From assembly GCA_023105745.1 (NCBI GenBank), contig JALGQZ010000005.1, positions 62,548,019 through 62,612,018 on the forward strand: a stretch of DNA of 64,000 nucleotides. The letters run 5' to 3'. This stretch comes from Austropuccinia psidii. Lineage: Eukaryota; Basidiomycota; Pucciniomycetes; Pucciniales; Sphaerophragmiaceae. This document shows positions 35,301-46,701 of this stretch, piece after piece. Numbering within the stretch: position 1 is the stretch's first letter; each line of letters opens with the position of its first letter. Position numbers and translations under genes: made by a program. The notes below the pieces were generated by a model. It saw only the letters and a program-made list of their open reading frames with translations. It had not been told where the DNA came from and made no database searches.

Positions 35301-38232
35301 TGACCTCTACTATCTCATTATGTCCTATTTTTCTTATTACCCCCATTTCTAGGAGTTCATTGATATGTTTTTCAACTTCTTTCCTAGTTTCCATGCTGGC
35401 TGGGTATGGTGGTCTCCTAAGCATAGGTGGATATGGTCTTTCTACATCTAGATATAATTCTATATCATGTCCTTTGATTTTTCCTAGTGGTTCATCTCCT
35501 ATTGCAAAATCTTCTCTATGTTTTCTCAATACTTTCAGTAAGTTGAGTTTCATTTTACTGGTGAGTTGAGTGCCATATTGAGCTTCTTTGAATTCTTCCA
35601 CTAGTTCTTTCAAGGTGTTATCATTTGTTACATGATTTATGTCAAAGGAAAATTTTTTGTCTTTGTTTGTACCTATGGTAAGATATCTGTTTTTACTATT
35701 GCAAATATCCATGCCATACATTCTTTGGTACTCTGTACCTAGTAAGAATGCTTGTACATGTGCATTTTCTAGAACTACAAATTCAGGTTCCAGTCTGATA
35801 TTTCCTTTTTGGTGTGGGATAATTATCTCTTTGATTATTGTCCCCAGTGAGTGCATTTTGCCTGATGCACTTTTAAAGTTTCTAGCTTTTGTTGGGATTA
35901 TCTCTTCTTCCCATTTGGGGAAGTGTTGTTTCAAGTATTCTTTTGCCACTATGGAGCAACTTGCTCCTGTGTCAATGATCATTGGGTGTTTACAGTTCTC
36001 AATGTAAACTGTCAATTTTGTATCTGTTCCATGAATGAATCCCATCCCTCTATTTGGGGTTACCAGGAATGTTTGTGCATTCTGTGTGTGCTTACAGAGC
36101 TCTTTGTCTGTTGTTATTTGTGGTATTCCTGAATCCAATTCAATGTCTTGTATGTCAAGTGAACTTTCTTCATTGCATTCCACTATGTATTCTTCCATGG
36201 TATCAGGTTCACTTTGTGATTCTGCTCTCATACCATTTCCCATGCTGTCAGAATCAGATTTTTCACCTGTTTGTTCTTCTTCTGATTCTTCATCAATTGC
36301 ATATATTTTCTTTTTTGGTTTTGTGCAATTTTTGGCATAGTGGTCTGGTGATCCACAGTTGTGGCACACATATTTCTTTTTTGGGGTTTCTTTCCCTTTT
36401 TCTTTGTTTGTCTCTTTAACTTCAGACCTCTTGTCTTTGAAGTTTGGTTTATAGGATGTGTACCTTCCTATGGAGGTTTTCTTTCTCACATCTTGTATGA
36501 CATTTGCTATGTCATCAATGCTGCTGATGTTGTTGCATCTGCATTTGACTGCATGTTCTAGATCTCCTGGCAATTTTGTCAGGAGTTTATGGTTTCTCAT
36601 TTCTATTGTCATATTGGGATCAATATCTTTTAGCCTCTTTGTTTGTTTGAGGCACCATTCATAAGGGTCTTTTTCTGTGGAGTATCTATCACTTTCAAAG
36701 GACATGGTCTTTTGCCAGATCCAACTACCATTGCTATACTTTTGTATAATCTGGTTCCTCCACCATGGCCAGCTTTTCCTGCCATGTATTTCTTTCATCT
36801 CAGTATACCATATGTTTGCATGGCCTCTGAATGCTGTGTTAAGTCTTGTTGTGATCCAGTAGTCTGGTATCTTTGGGACATCAACAAAGAGTCCATCAAT
36901 ATAGTCAATGATCTCCATATGGTCATATTCCCCAATTCCTGAGAACTTTGGCCAGTTTGTTACTTCTGGTAACTGTTTTAGTGCCTGTTTCTCTGAATAG
37001 TTGAGATTTTCCCCATCTTGGTACACTGACTCTGATCTTAACTTTGGAATCTGATATTCAGGTTCCTGGTCATAGTCTTTATCCTCTTCTTTCAATTTTG
37101 TAGAGGTAGTAGGCTGACCTTGTGTTGGAGGGTATTGATTGTCTTCCCTGTCATAGAGGTAATCAATTTCTTTGTCAAGGTTATCCTGTTGCTGCTGGAT
37201 ATTCCTCAGATCCCTCCTCACAGTTTGTTGTTCTTCTAGAATTGAATTCAACTGTCTGTTAGTTTTTTCAAATTCTGTCCAAATTTTGGCCAGATTTGTA
37301 TTTAAGTCTTTAATGAATGTTGCTTGGAAAGCATTTTCTTCTTTCAATGTTTCCACTTCTGTCCTCATTTTTTCTGAGGTTTCATATGTCCAATCCATGA
37401 ATTGGGCCAATTTGGTCCATGTGAATTTGTTTTCAAACTCATGAGTGTGGATTGTATTTTCAGTCGTTAATTCTGGGTCTATTGAGTCAGAACTATCAAA
37501 ACTATTTGTAGGTACAACTATTTCTTGCTTTTGTGTACTTCTTGGACTAAGTCCATCAGCTTTTTCATCAATGGGTCTGCTTCTTTCTTCCTCTGGTTGA
37601 AAGAAGTTTTGTTTTTCCCTTGGGCTCCTTTTCTCCTGTTGGAAACTACCTGGAAGGGTTGGGGAGTCTTGGATGAAGTTTCCTTTGGCTTGTAGGGCCT
37701 GGAACTGCTGGATTGTTGTGGGGAAGATGGGACTTCTCCTTCCATTTCTGGGGGTACCTGAATCTGACTGGGCTCTTCCTTGTGCCAAGATCTCTCTATG
37801 GCTTGTATGGCTGCCTGGTTCTCTTTGATTCTGGTTGCTCTTTCTTCTAAGAGTTTGAAATTCTTGTTGGGATTCCAACCTTGCATTTCTGTCATAAGTT
37901 CCATCCAAGCCATTTGCTTGAGACAGATCTTCTGGGTTGTTATCCCCACTTCTGCCCATGATGCTGCCATAGTGAACATTTTGTTGTCCATGCTCCATGT
38001 GAAGAGGTCTCTCAGGAGTTTGTGTATTTGGAGGACCTGTTCTGCATCTGTCCAATCTCTTGGTTGGACTTCTGGGTTGAATTTGATTTGGAACAAGACC
38101 TTGGGCAGGAGTTCCCTGATGGTAAGTCCTTTGCTGGTCATTTGCTCCAGTTCTTCTTCCTCTGTGTCTTCTTGGCCAGTGTTCTGGTTGATTTCTTGGG
38201 AATCCAAGATCTCTAAGAAGTGGAGGTGTCAT
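32371..38232 (-). CDS. gag-pol: Element III Gag-Pol polyprotein, 1953 aa, uninterrupted
   Basis: A single frame encodes all functions. Residues 1-230 are polar and Pro/Arg/Gln-rich and overlap ORF0 in another frame. About 270-365 is coiled-coil-like ([20 protein letters not shown]). Residues 425-590 are capsid-like ([20 protein letters not shown]). The knuckle [14 protein letters not shown] is at about 623-636, protease DTG at 754-756, RT YIDD at 1093-1096, RNase H at about 1238-1360 ([25 protein letters not shown]), integrase at about 1505-1830 and a chromodomain-like tail [17 protein letters not shown] at about 1910. In the integrase the spacing D1645-35-E1681 is kept, but the first catalytic position is Tyr (NMYWVTGL, residue 1583; sibling elements have MDWVT). 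One zinc Cys is Phe (YINTFTRCQ, residue 1550). RT and protease look functional; integration by its own integrase should fail. The ATG (38230-38232) lies inside the ORF0 intron. Confidence 0.95.
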   Translation of the reverse strand: MTPPLLRDLGFPRNQPEHWPRRHRGRRTGANDQQRTYHQGTPAQGLVPNQIQPRSPTKRLDRCRTGPPNTQTPERPLHMEHGQQNVHYGSIMGRSGDNNPEDLSQANGLDGTYDRNARLESQQEFQTLRRKSNQNQREPGSHTSHREILAQGRAQSDSGTPRNGRRSPIFPTTIQQFQALQAKGNFIQDSPTLPGSFQQEKRSPREKQNFFQPEEERSRPIDEKADGLSPRSTQKQEIVVPTNSFDSSDSIDPELTTENTIHTHEFENKFTWTKLAQFMDWTYETSEKMRTEVETLKEENAFQATFIKDLNTNLAKIWTEFEKTNRQLNSILEEQQTVRRDLRNIQQQQDNLDKEIDYLYDREDNQYPPTQGQPTTSTKLKEEDKDYDQEPEYQIPKLRSESVYQDGENLNYSEKQALKQLPEVTNWPKFSGIGEYDHMEIIDYIDGLFVDVPKIPDYWITTRLNTAFRGHANIWYTEMKEIHGRKSWPWWRNQIIQKYSNGSWIWQKTMSFESDRYSTEKDPYEWCLKQTKRLKDIDPNMTIEMRNHKLLTKLPGDLEHAVKCRCNNISSIDDIANVIQDVRKKTSIGRYTSYKPNFKDKRSEVKETNKEKGKETPKKKYVCHNCGSPDHYAKNCTKPKKKIYAIDEESEEEQTGEKSDSDSMGNGMRAESQSEPDTMEEYIVECNEESSLDIQDIELDSGIPQITTDKELCKHTQNAQTFLVTPNRGMGFIHGTDTKLTVYIENCKHPMIIDTGASCSIVAKEYLKQHFPKWEEEIIPTKARNFKSASGKMHSLGTIIKEIIIPHQKGNIRLEPEFVVLENAHVQAFLLGTEYQRMYGMDICNSKNRYLTIGTNKDKKFSFDINHVTNDNTLKELVEEFKEAQYGTQLTSKMKLNLLKVLRKHREDFAIGDEPLGKIKGHDIELYLDVERPYPPMLRRPPYPASMETRKEVEKHINELLEMGVIRKIGHNEIVEVTTPVLITWHDGKSRLCGDFRALNNYTKADRYPIPRIPHALDKLAKAKFITKMDCMKGFHQNGVKPDSIKLLRIICHMGIYEYTRMPFGIKNAPAHFQRMMDTIFQDEIMEGWMVVYIDDIIIYSETWEDHVRKIDKILGKCTPINMKISLKKCNFGQQELLALGHKVSGLSLAIDQNKVAAVLKKPVPKNIKEMQSFLGFASYYRSHIKNFAHITSSLYKLCSKDVVFEITKERRDAFEKIKHELTNAPVLMMPDFELPFKLYIDAACSQGLGAALHQRQLVDGIPKEGVICYISRQLKDSEARYGATQTECLCLVWALEKLHYYLEGAVFEVFTDCTALKSLLNMKTTNRHMLRWQIAIQEYRRNMTIIYKEGRSHTNADGLSRWPLKNDQENTAYDPENGAKIPIQCMEIDKRKNFKLSNWALGNDPSNPAQSFGESKEIPILGISSSNLNTEFFSIVQSSYNKHKQCSILIQLLKQKYRSPELESQLEEPWLKNFRENRFFLIDDLLYHREKHTSALVIINREHISLILQECHDCPYMGHMSEERTKERVFSTAWWPKWEQDLSEYINTFTRCQKANRSHGKRYGLLQSIEEPKHPWEIINMYWVTGLVPGGKDSFNACLVVVDRYSKSVRCLPCHKEDTAMDTAILFWNNVIANCGVPRIIISDRDPKFTSEFWTNLYEMLGTKLAFSTAYHPQTDGLAERMIQTLEDIIRRFCAYGMGYKDNEGYTHDWVTLLPAVQLAYNTSVHSVTGKSPATLEKGWNPLLPVDYLKKNLLSVHPTAKDFHTMWKTACEKAEQCVAEAKLYNKQRYDKSHQEPDFKEGDQVLISTLNFNNLRGPEKMRDSFIGPFTIIKLIGKNAVEVNLTKEFSRKHPVFPVSLVKPYHQTDEEKFPGRKKTVTQERLVEEDDSPEPVKKIIKARKIRINGKDNRQYLVRFKNQPADKDKWLTEKEIPDGQIHLRRFRASRRAEESHQ

Positions 38233-38605
38233 GTTAACAATGTTAAAAAATGACAGACAATAAAAAATGTTGTATTTTTCAAGGTTTATTTACCTTTAGC
38301 AGGCCCTTGTACAAATTTATGGTCTATACTCTTTGGCAATTTGCCTTTAGAGTTTACAACTGGATTGATGACAGTGATTTTCTGTTTCTCAATCTGTTTT
38401 GGTGATCCAACTGGTTTTGTTGGAGCTTTTCTGGGTTTTTTGGCCCTTGGCACGGCTATTGGTGTCCAATCTTTTGAGTTGATTGTCACTTCACTGTGTC
38501 TTTTCTGCTTGCCCTTGGTTTTTGGCAGCACCTCTCTGTCTTCTGAGGCTGTCACAGATGGATTTCCTTGTGACTGGGTTTCTAATGGAATATAGTCTTT
38601 TTCCA
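37518..38605 (-). CDS. Element III ORF0: spliced Gag-like protein, about 335 aa, overlapping Gag-Pol
   Basis: Exon 1 (38605-38294) is basic ([30 protein letters not shown]). An 81-bp GTAAAT...CTTCTTAG intron (38293-38213) joins in frame to exon 2 (38212-37518; [20 protein letters not shown]). Exon 2 is a helical, Trp-containing domain ([37 protein letters not shown]) with a Ser/Pro-rich, basic end ([20 protein letters not shown]) and a final VQEVHKSKK. It overlaps the first about 230 codons of Gag-Pol in another frame for 695 bp with no stop in either frame. Exon 1 follows a TGAATAG acceptor whose next bases are TG, so the ATG is probably made by splicing to an upstream exon ending in A. Role unknown: a second nucleic-acid-binding structural protein is my guess. 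The element II counterpart is at 21784-22583. Confidence 0.68.
38213..38293 (-). promoter_or_regulatory. Putative alternative intron that removes the Gag-Pol start codon
   Basis: GTAAAT donor after AAAG, pyrimidine-rich 3' part, CTTCTTAG acceptor. The Gag-Pol ATG at 38232 lies 20 nt upstream of the 3' end of the intron. Splicing would delete it and join ORF0 exons 1 and 2. Element II has the same arrangement (intron 21944-22008, ATG 21995). Confidence 0.6.
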
Positions 38606-38606
38606 C

Positions 38607-39370
38607 TATTCAGAAAAGATATTTCGGATTGTGTATCAGTATTTTATGATAAAACAAAATGATTATATTCAATTCTACTGTTATTTTTCGAAATTTTTGA
38701 GGTTTTTTTATGTTTTTTTTTTTGTTTTTTTTATTATTTTTATATGTTTTTTATTGAAAAATAACAGTTTTTGAGTTTTTCACTTATGTTTTATAAGTGA
38801 AGAACTGTAATATCCAAGTGTTTTGTGAATGATTCACTTGGATATTATTGTGTTTTTATATAAACACGTCAAATTTATTAAATTATAATAAATTTGATTT
38901 GTTATTATAAATATTATAAATAATATTTATTATAACACTTGATATTGATTAAAAATATCAATTAATTACAAGTTTTCACGTCAATTTGAGTGATATCTTG
39001 TTTTAAAGGAAATATTTAATTAAAATATTCCTTATAAATAATAAAAAATTATTTTATTATTTAATATTTATTAATTATTTATTAATAAATTGTTTCTATA
39101 TTAATTTTCACGCACTTTGGTGAAAAATAATAGTAAAATGAATAATATACTGTTTGTATATTATTATTTTTATTGAAATTTGAATAATACTGTTGTATTA
39201 TTATCAAATTTCGTGGAAATTATTGCAATATAATAAAAAAGAGGATATGTACTCTTACTCTCAACAAAAAATATTCATAATATATATTTTTTGGAGGAAA
39301 GATTTGTATATATAGTATATGATTCTAAAAAATAATGATAAAAATAAAAAAAATTCAAAATTTTACTTAC
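38607..39370 (-). other. AT-rich leader of element III, probably a 764-bp leader intron
   Basis: On the minus strand a consensus donor CA|GTAAGTAAA occurs at 39372-39362 and an acceptor CTGAATAG ends at 38607-38606. The interval is extremely AT-rich, with long T or A runs and no open frame. The exon upstream would end in A and the exon downstream begins TGGAAAAAGAC, so joining them creates ATG in frame with ORF0. Confidence 0.5.
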
Positions 39371-39447
39371 TGTTAGTAAAATACCTTTTAAATGACTGAA
39401 TTTTACGCCTAATTCAGTTCAAACACGTCCAATAAGGTTGAAAACCC

Positions 39448-39465
39448 ATGGCCAGGTCCCCAAAT
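39448..39465 (-). other. Candidate primer-binding site of element III
   Basis: On the minus strand ATTTGGGGACCTGGCCAT follows the 5' LTR end (TGACA) directly. It shares TTTGGGGRCCTGGCC with the site in element II. Confidence 0.6.
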
Positions 39466-40967
39466 TGTCAGGGTGAGTCTATGTAGTAGCTTAAAAATAG
39501 TAAATACAGGCTAGTACTATGACTGTGACACGTCAAAATAAATAAAAAATGAAATCTTCAGGTCCTACTGCTACGTGGTAACAGTGGTGATGAGTCTATT
39601 GAGGACCTGGGTTGCAATGCTCTAATATCTTTGACTGTAAAGAAACACTACAATAATTATATTTTAATTATATCTCTAATAATTCTAAGGACACTACTGA
39701 TGAATAACAGTCTTGTCACGTAAGAATATTGGTAAGGGAAGATAAGATAAGGGGTTTTCAAGGGAAAAACCCTTCTTTTTATATCTTTCAAGACTGTCAA
39801 GAGTTATTAACTCTTCACACGTCAGAGGAGTGAAAATTTTCACTCCAGTGGTCAGTCTGTGGTTCTGGATCCTCAATTCTGACGTCAATATAGACAGAAT
39901 TGTGGTTTTGGAACCACAAATGATCATTCTGGATCAATACAGGGTGAAAAAACTGTTCACCTGCCACGTCAGCACTTGGGTGACGTTGTTCTGGTGTCTG
40001 TATGATCAATATTAGTCATTCTGGGCGGGTTTAAGCTTTAAACAACCATTATTCTAAGTATCAAGACTGTACTGGTTGGTACAGGTTTGGTACAGACCAG
40101 TATTGGTCAAAATACTTCCAACCAAGATATCTCAGTCAGTTTTTGAGATATCAAGAAACCAAGAGCACAGAATTGAAGGGCTTAATGAGCTCTTCAATTT
40201 GGTATGCTTCATGCTTACCCTTCTTGCAAATAGCAAAAGTTATAAGGGTTTTAAGTTTTTGGATGTAATTTTGTACATCAGTATGAGGCTTCAAAAACTT
40301 CCATGCTAGATATCTTCTTCAATTTGGAAGATATCTGTAATCTGATGGTACAGTTTTGTAGGGCTTGATTAGCTCTACAGTTTGGTATATTACACTGTAC
40401 AGTTGTATGAGTGTATGCCAAAGATACAGGGGTTTGTCTATTTTCTTATTTTCAGAATATCTGTATTTTGGTTATTAAAGCTTTGAACCAAGATCCCTCA
40501 GTCAATTTAAGAGATACAGAGGTCTAAGGTGTCTCAAATTAAAGCTCTTGTTGAGATCTTTAATTTGGTTATACTTTTGTACAGTTTTGTACAAGCCCTC
40601 TTTGACTTCCAGGGGGACTTGGTTTTGAAAATGAGGTTATATGGTATCTCCAGTTTTAGTGGTGTTACAACAACATGGATGATATCATTGTGTAGCTCTC
40701 TATGTGAGCTTTAAGAAAAATACCATTTTGGTATAGGATAACTTAAATATGCATAAGTTAGATGAGAGGTGAAAATAAGGGTTTTGACTTGTTTATTCTC
40801 CTCTAGGTTTCCTTATTCTGTTTGGATAAGGTTGGTGTTTAATGTAAGAGGATTGTTTTCTCTTAATTATTACCTGTATTGACTATGTTTGTTCAATACT
40901 TGTCATACCATTATTTATGGTATGTTGGATGTCATGCTAGTGCTCTGTTTTGAGTCACAGGCTGACA
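39466..40967 (-). repeat. 5' LTR of element III (LTR-c)
   Basis: On the minus strand it starts TGTCAGCCTGTGACTC and ends GACTCACCCTGACA. It is near-identical to 30844-32346, and also carries TGACGTCA at 39880-39887. Confidence 0.95.
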
Positions 40968-40972
40968 TATAC

Positions 40973-42115
40973 CAATTGGCAAGACAAAATAATGCCAATT
41001 GAAGGTATAATATTCAGCAGTGCTACCCAAAATATGCACCCTTTGGGTATATTTGAGGCAGCAATTATATTTCCTCATCCCGCAGGAAGTATAAGATTGA
41101 AAGTTGAAATTGTTGTCATGAATAATTGTACTTCACAACACTTTATAGTTGGTAATGATTATCTCAAAATCTATGGTATTGATATTAATAATCATAAAGA
41201 CAGATATTGAACTATAGGGGAAAATAAAAGACAAAAATTTGCTTTTCCTCTAGAAAAAAGAGAAATTAATGTCATTAAACAAGTGAAAAATGTTAATAAG
41301 GAAAAATTTGTGTCAAGTCAATTGATTGAAGCACAAATTAGTCCTGAATTAACACTGGAAATGAAGGAAGAGCTTATTGAGATTTCATTTCAATACAGTG
41401 AAGCCTTTGCTTCAGATAGTGAACCACTTGGGGCTATAAAAGGCCATGAAGTGGACATTATGCTTAATGTGGAAAGGCCTTATCCGCCACTATTAAGAAG
41501 ACCAGCTTACCCAGCTAGCCCTAGGGGTAGAGAGGCATTAGAAAATCATTCTGATGAACTAATGAAACTGGGAGTTCTTAGAAAAGTTGGACACAATGAG
41601 GAGGTAGAAGTCACAACTCCAGTAATCATTACTTGGCATAATGATAAGTCAAGGATGGTTGGTGATTTTAGAGCACTGAATACCTATACTATTCCAGACA
41701 GGTATCCAATTCCTAGAGTTCATGAGGCTTTGACTCAATTATCCAAAGCAAGATTCATTACTTCCATGGATGCTCTGAAAGGCTTTCATCAGAATGTTTT
41801 GACACCTTGGGCTAGGAAATTATTGAGAATAATTTCTCATTGTGGGATTTATGAGTATTTGAGAATGCCTTTTGGTATTAAAAATGCACCCTCTCATTAT
41901 CAGAGAATTATCAACACCATCTTCCCACATGAATTGTCAGAAGTATGGTTAATAAGTTATATTGATGAAATTATCATTTGTTCAGAAACCTGGCAATTAC
42001 ACTTAGAGAGACTTTCATTAGTACTTAAGAAAATTCTTCAAGTGAACATGAAAATATCTCTTAAAAAATGTAATTTTGGTTTCATGAGTTAAAAGCTTTA
42101 GGACATGTAGTCTAA
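40973..42115 (+). pseudogene. pol: Element IV protease C-terminus and reverse transcriptase (decayed)
   Basis: This resumes the frame broken by element III (NWQDKIMPIEGIIFSSATQN, VGNDYLKIYGID), with a TGA at 41208-41210. It continues to the RT ([52 protein letters not shown]). The catalytic motif reads YIDE (about 41961-41972) instead of YIDD. A single-base loss near 42085 (FGFMS, then TAA) shifts the frame, and a TAA codon follows at about 42115 in the new frame. Confidence 0.9.
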
Positions 42116-42145
42116 GGACTGAGCCTTGGTGTTGACAAAAACAAA

Positions 42146-44413
42146 GTGGCTGCAGTTTTACTGAAGCAAATGCCCCAGAACAAAAAAGAAATGATGTCCT
42201 TTTTAGGGTTTGCCAGTTATTACAGGCAACACCTTAAAGATTTTTCAATCCATGCCAGATCATTATACAGAATTTGTTATCAGCAAACTGTTTTTGAAAT
42301 GACACAGGAGAGGATTCAAGCATATGATAAAATCAAGTATGCCTTGACCAATGCACCATTATTATTGATGCCAGACTGGAAACTTCCTTTCAAGCTGTAT
42401 ATTGATGCATGTGGTGAAGGTTTAGGAGCTGGTCTTCATCAAGTTCAAATTGTCAATGAAAAACCTTATGAAGGTCCAATATGTTTTATTTCAAGACAAA
42501 TTAAACCTACTGAGGCAAGATATGGAGCTAGCCAAATGGAGTGCCTTTGCCTTGTTTGGTCTTTGGAAAAACTTCATTACTATCTTGATGGTAGTGTGTT
42601 TGAAGTAATTACTGATTGTAATGCAGTAAAATCACTTCTTAACATGAAGACTCCAAACAGACACATGTTAAGATGGCAGATTGCTATTAAGGACTATAGA
42701 GGCAATATGACCATAGTACATAAAGCTGGAAATATTCATAAGCATTCTGATGGCTTAAGTAGATGGGAATTACCAAATACACCTGATAACCCTGCCTATG
42801 TTCCTACAAGTGCAGAACCTCAAATTCCAATTGAAGGAATTAATATCACATATGTTGGAACAGAATTCTTTGATGAAGTTAGAGAAATCTATAAGCAAGA
42901 TAAGAATTGTCATATTCTTACTACTCTACTTGACAGGGATTGCAAAGATGTAGCTTTGGCTGATCCTCTGGATGATATTTGGACAACATCTTATGATAAT
43001 GGGAGATTCCATTTGTTTGATGGTATACTATATCATAGATCTAAACACACATGTGTCATGGTCCTATGTAGTAGAATGTTAATTAACACCATACTACTAG
43101 AATGCCATGATAACATATATTCTGGACATCTGTCTGAAGACAAAACTATGGGAAGAATTGAGATATGTGCCTGGTGGCCATCTTGGAGAAAGGATGTCAT
43201 TGAGTACTGTCACAGTTGTGATAGATTCCAGAAGACCAATAGAGCTACTGGTAAAAGATTTGGTTTAATGATCCATATTCAAGAGCCAAGTACCCCATGT
43301 GAAGTGGTTCACATGGATTGGGTAACTGCCTTACCACCTGGAGGTGATAAAAGTTACAATGCATGTCTTGTTATTGTGGACAGATATAGCAAAACACCAA
43401 TCTTCTTACCATGTCATAAAGATGACATGGCTATGGATACAGCTCTTTTGATTTGGAATAGAGTCATATCCCATACTGGTCTCTTTAAAAATATTATCAG
43501 TGATAGAGACCCAAAATTCACATCAGCCTTATGGACTAATTTACATAAGCTTTTGGGTACAAAACTATCATTCTCAACAGCATACCATCCACAGACAGAT
43601 GTGTTAGCAGAAAGAATGAGTCAAACCCTTGAGGACATGATCAGAAGATTTTGTGCTTATGGCCTGGAGCTTAAAGATTCTGATGGCTTTACCCATGATT
43701 GGTGTACACTTATACCAGCATTGGAATTATCCTACAAGACCTCCATCCATGCTTCAACAGGCAAAACTCCTGCAATGTTGGAAAAAGGATGGAACCCCAA
43801 ACTTCCAATTGATACTTTGAAAAAAGATCTGGTTGATATTCATCCAACTGCTTCAAGCTTTAATTTATTGCTTGATAAATTGAGACATCATGCAAATCAA
43901 AGCATGAATGATGCCTTTGAATATGCTAAACAGAAATGGGATAAAAGTCATAAGACCCCAGAATTCAAAGTAGGGGACTTGATGCTAGTTGCAACCTTGA
44001 ACTTGAATAATATTAAAGGCCCAAAGAAATTGAAAGATTCCTTTGCAGGAACATTTCTTATTAAAGCCCTTCATGGGACAAATGCAGTACAAGTAGAACT
44101 GTCAGGAGAATTGGAAAACAAACATCCAACTTTCCCTGTCAGTCTAGTAAAGCATTACACTTCAAGTGATAAGGAATTATTTCCTTTGAGAAATGAAACA
44201 CCCTTAGAAGTACCCCCACTAGATCAAAGTGAGGAGAAAAAGGTACTAAAAGTCTTGAAAAAAACAAGACTTAGGGGGCAAAATGAAAGAGAATACTTAG
44301 TCAGGTATAAAAATTCACAACATGAAGATGAATGGATTGTAGAAAGCAAAATATCTGATTCCCAAAAGTTTCTCAGAAGATTCAGACATGAGAGAAGACC
44401 AATTGCTCAATGA
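42146..44413 (+). pseudogene. pol: Element IV RT C-terminus, RNase H, integrase and chromodomain-like tail
   Basis: A 755-codon open stretch: RT thumb ([20 protein letters not shown] begins just upstream), RNase H ([39 protein letters not shown]), integrase zinc motif [14 protein letters not shown]...CHSCDRFQ (last Cys replaced by Phe), catalytic D in [12 protein letters not shown] in ISDRDPKF, E in [11 protein letters not shown], and tail [20 protein letters not shown]. It is open but cannot be made as part of an intact polyprotein because of the frameshift before it. It ends RRPIAQ, 137 bp before LTR-d. Confidence 0.92.
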
Positions 44414-44550
44414 AAAGTTTGAATTGTGTGCTTTACATACTTAGAAAGGTATAAGTAGAGAGGTTGGACAGTGGATTAAGCCCCCCCAAATAACTTGGGG
44501 GTATACTACAGAAGAAAAATTGTGGTACAATTTTTTTTGGTGGTAGGGAA

Positions 44551-46701
44551 TGTGAGCCTGTGAGATATGTATAACATACCCATAAGGCCACAAATAGCTT
44601 TATAAACAGTTAAAATTGTCTTCAACAGAATTTTTAATTGAATTTGAAATAAAAAATAACAAAAAATAAGTATAACTTTTTTTTGGATAAACAAAGCTAT
44701 AAATATTATGTCATTTTTGGACTCTACATCAAAAATAAGCTAGGGTACATCCATAACGTGTTATATCCAAAAACACTTATTTCTTATGTTCATAGAAGAT
44801 TTAAGAATCTCACAGTACTAATGTAACTTTTTTAACATTTTTTTAAAATTGTTAAATTTAAGCTTAAATAAGCTTAAATTTAAAGTTGCATAAGGTTTAT
44901 GCAAGCTTACCAAAATTTTGTTTAAAATTGAGGTGTGGTGTATATTTACTGAATTGGCTAAGGATTTGCCATAAATGTCAAACCTGCGTGAGATCAATTT
45001 AAAAGGGTTTAAGGCCATAGTATGGCTTTAAATAAATAAAATGGCAAAATCCACGCAAAAAGGTGGAACAAAGGAAAAAGACCGAATAGAGCTGTGGTAC
45101 CCAACCTTTTGGATCTGCAAGGATTCAATTAAGGTTGTCCACCTGTATTGGAGGATTTTCGAACTTATTTAAACTTTAAGATTAGACTTTGATCCAACAT
45201 TAAAGTTTAAACTTGTTTTATCCCAAATTAGACAGGAATTTCAAGCTTCCGAAGGGTAAATCCCAATATGCAGGCTTGAAATCAAGGTTTTAAGAACTGT
45301 CAAAGCTTAATTAAGCTTAAAACTTCAATGTTCCAAGCATTAAAACCTTATCAAAGCTTAAGGTTTGGTGTGTATTGCTATTTTACGTGGAAAAATAGCA
45401 ATAACTTCAAAAATTCATTAAAAATCCAATTCTTAACGGATTTGCTTGAAAATTTCACACAGCTTACAAGTTAATATTATCTACATATGAGTTAAATTTT
45501 CAAAATCTTTCATAAATAAATGTTCTTGGTAATTAGCCTGGAAATTTACTCTTTTAATTAAAACTCAAAAGAAATTATAATTTCTTTAAAAATTCATTAA
45601 AAATTGAGTTTAAAAGATTTCTGCTTGAAACTCTATTTTTAAGTTTTTCATGTGATGAACTTTGATATAAATAAGTTTATTTATATTAAAAACTTAAAAT
45701 AATTAGTTTAAATGAGGATTAAAGCTACATGGAGTTAAGAATAACCCTGTTAACTTTAAATTGGAATTAAAATTAAGTTACCTTAAGTTAAGAACTTTAT
45801 TTTTGAGAATGTTTTTTCAGTTTCGACCTGAGCACGCCCTCTATATCCATTAAGAATCATGAGAGCTGCTCTGAAGACATAAAAAGTGTCTTTTCATCAC
45901 TGTTTTTGTCCATCATCAATTATCAATCCAATCATATTAGAAATTTAAACGAGTAAACCTTGATTAAATATAAAATCTTATTATTAAAGTAATTCTTAAG
46001 TTATTTTATTCTTTATTAATTAAAATTAAAGAATTGAAATCATAGAATTTAGATTATTGTTGTAATCACCAATAATATATTTTATTATATAAAATTAATC
46101 ATCTTAAATATCTTTTAAAATCCACAAATTCCTCTTAAAAACTCTTTAATCATAATTTTCATTATAAAAAGTTGTTTTATCTTTAAAAATATTGATTTTT
46201 GGCGTGTTTCTAACTTATAATTATTATTTAATATAATAACTGTTTTTGTTTGACTTGTTGTATTAGATAAATATTATAAGTAGGTTTTCTCTAAAGTTCT
46301 ACCTCTTTTGAATCTAGTATTAGTTTTTTTATATAGAATTTTATTCTCTAAGAATTATTTCTGCACAGTGTGTGTTTTAATTCTTTTATAAATAATATTT
46401 ATATTATTTATAAGTGGTTAATATTCTTATTTTCCACGTGTAATTGTCTCATTAAGAGCTTTACATTTCTTATTGTTATAACTGTCAGTCTCTATAACAA
46501 TAATAGAATAATTATAACTTATTAAAATTATCATATTTTTATAATAATAATTAAATTCTTTTTTTATATATAATTATTATTAATAATTATATTTAAATTT
46601 GTGGTTGTAATATCTTATTATATTATATATTTCTACTGAGGACAGTCATAGTACTCTTGATTTTGCTACTATTATCAAGAGTTTCATAGACAAACCTTAC
46701 A
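44551..46701 (+). repeat. 3' LTR of element IV (LTR-d, 2151 bp)
   Basis: It starts TGTGAGCCTGTGAGATATG after the polypurine tract and ends ACAAACCTTACA. It shares the TGTGAGCC start and CTTACA end with LTR-a and LTR-b but is otherwise different. Directly to the right begins the RT of element V, so the insertion site is in that RT. Confidence 0.88.

Larger units (their letters stand above)
30844..40967 (-). mobile_element. Element III: complete, young Ty3/gypsy retrotransposon (LTR-c), TSD TATAC
   Basis: 10,124 bp with LTRs of 1502 bp (39466-40967, 5') and 1503 bp (30844-32346, 3') that differ by about 14 substitutions and one indel by eye, roughly 99% identical. A perfect 5-bp duplication TATAC flanks it (30839-30843, 40968-40972). 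It carries a primer site, an AT-rich leader, the two-exon ORF0, one unbroken 1953-codon Gag-Pol and a polypurine tract. It interrupts the protease of element IV. It is the youngest insertion here and structurally complete, but the integrase has lost a catalytic residue. Confidence 0.96.
29782..46701 (+). mobile_element. Element IV: Ty3/gypsy retrotransposon lacking its 5' end, split by element III
   Basis: Gag-protease at 29795-30843 and the rest of pol at 40973-44413 read through once element III and one TATAC copy are removed (DKAYT joins NWQDKIMPIEG). It ends in a polypurine tract (TTTTTTTTGGTGGTAGGGAA) and a 2.15-kb LTR-d. Its 5' LTR, leader and gag start are absent; the left edge is the 3' LTR of element II. 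The right edge lies in the RT of element V. Confidence 0.9.

Noticed and set aside
38606..38606. GTG as the start codon of ORF0 in element III
   Set aside because: Fungal nuclear genes rarely start at GTG; a splice acceptor ends exactly at this G and joining to an upstream A gives ATG.
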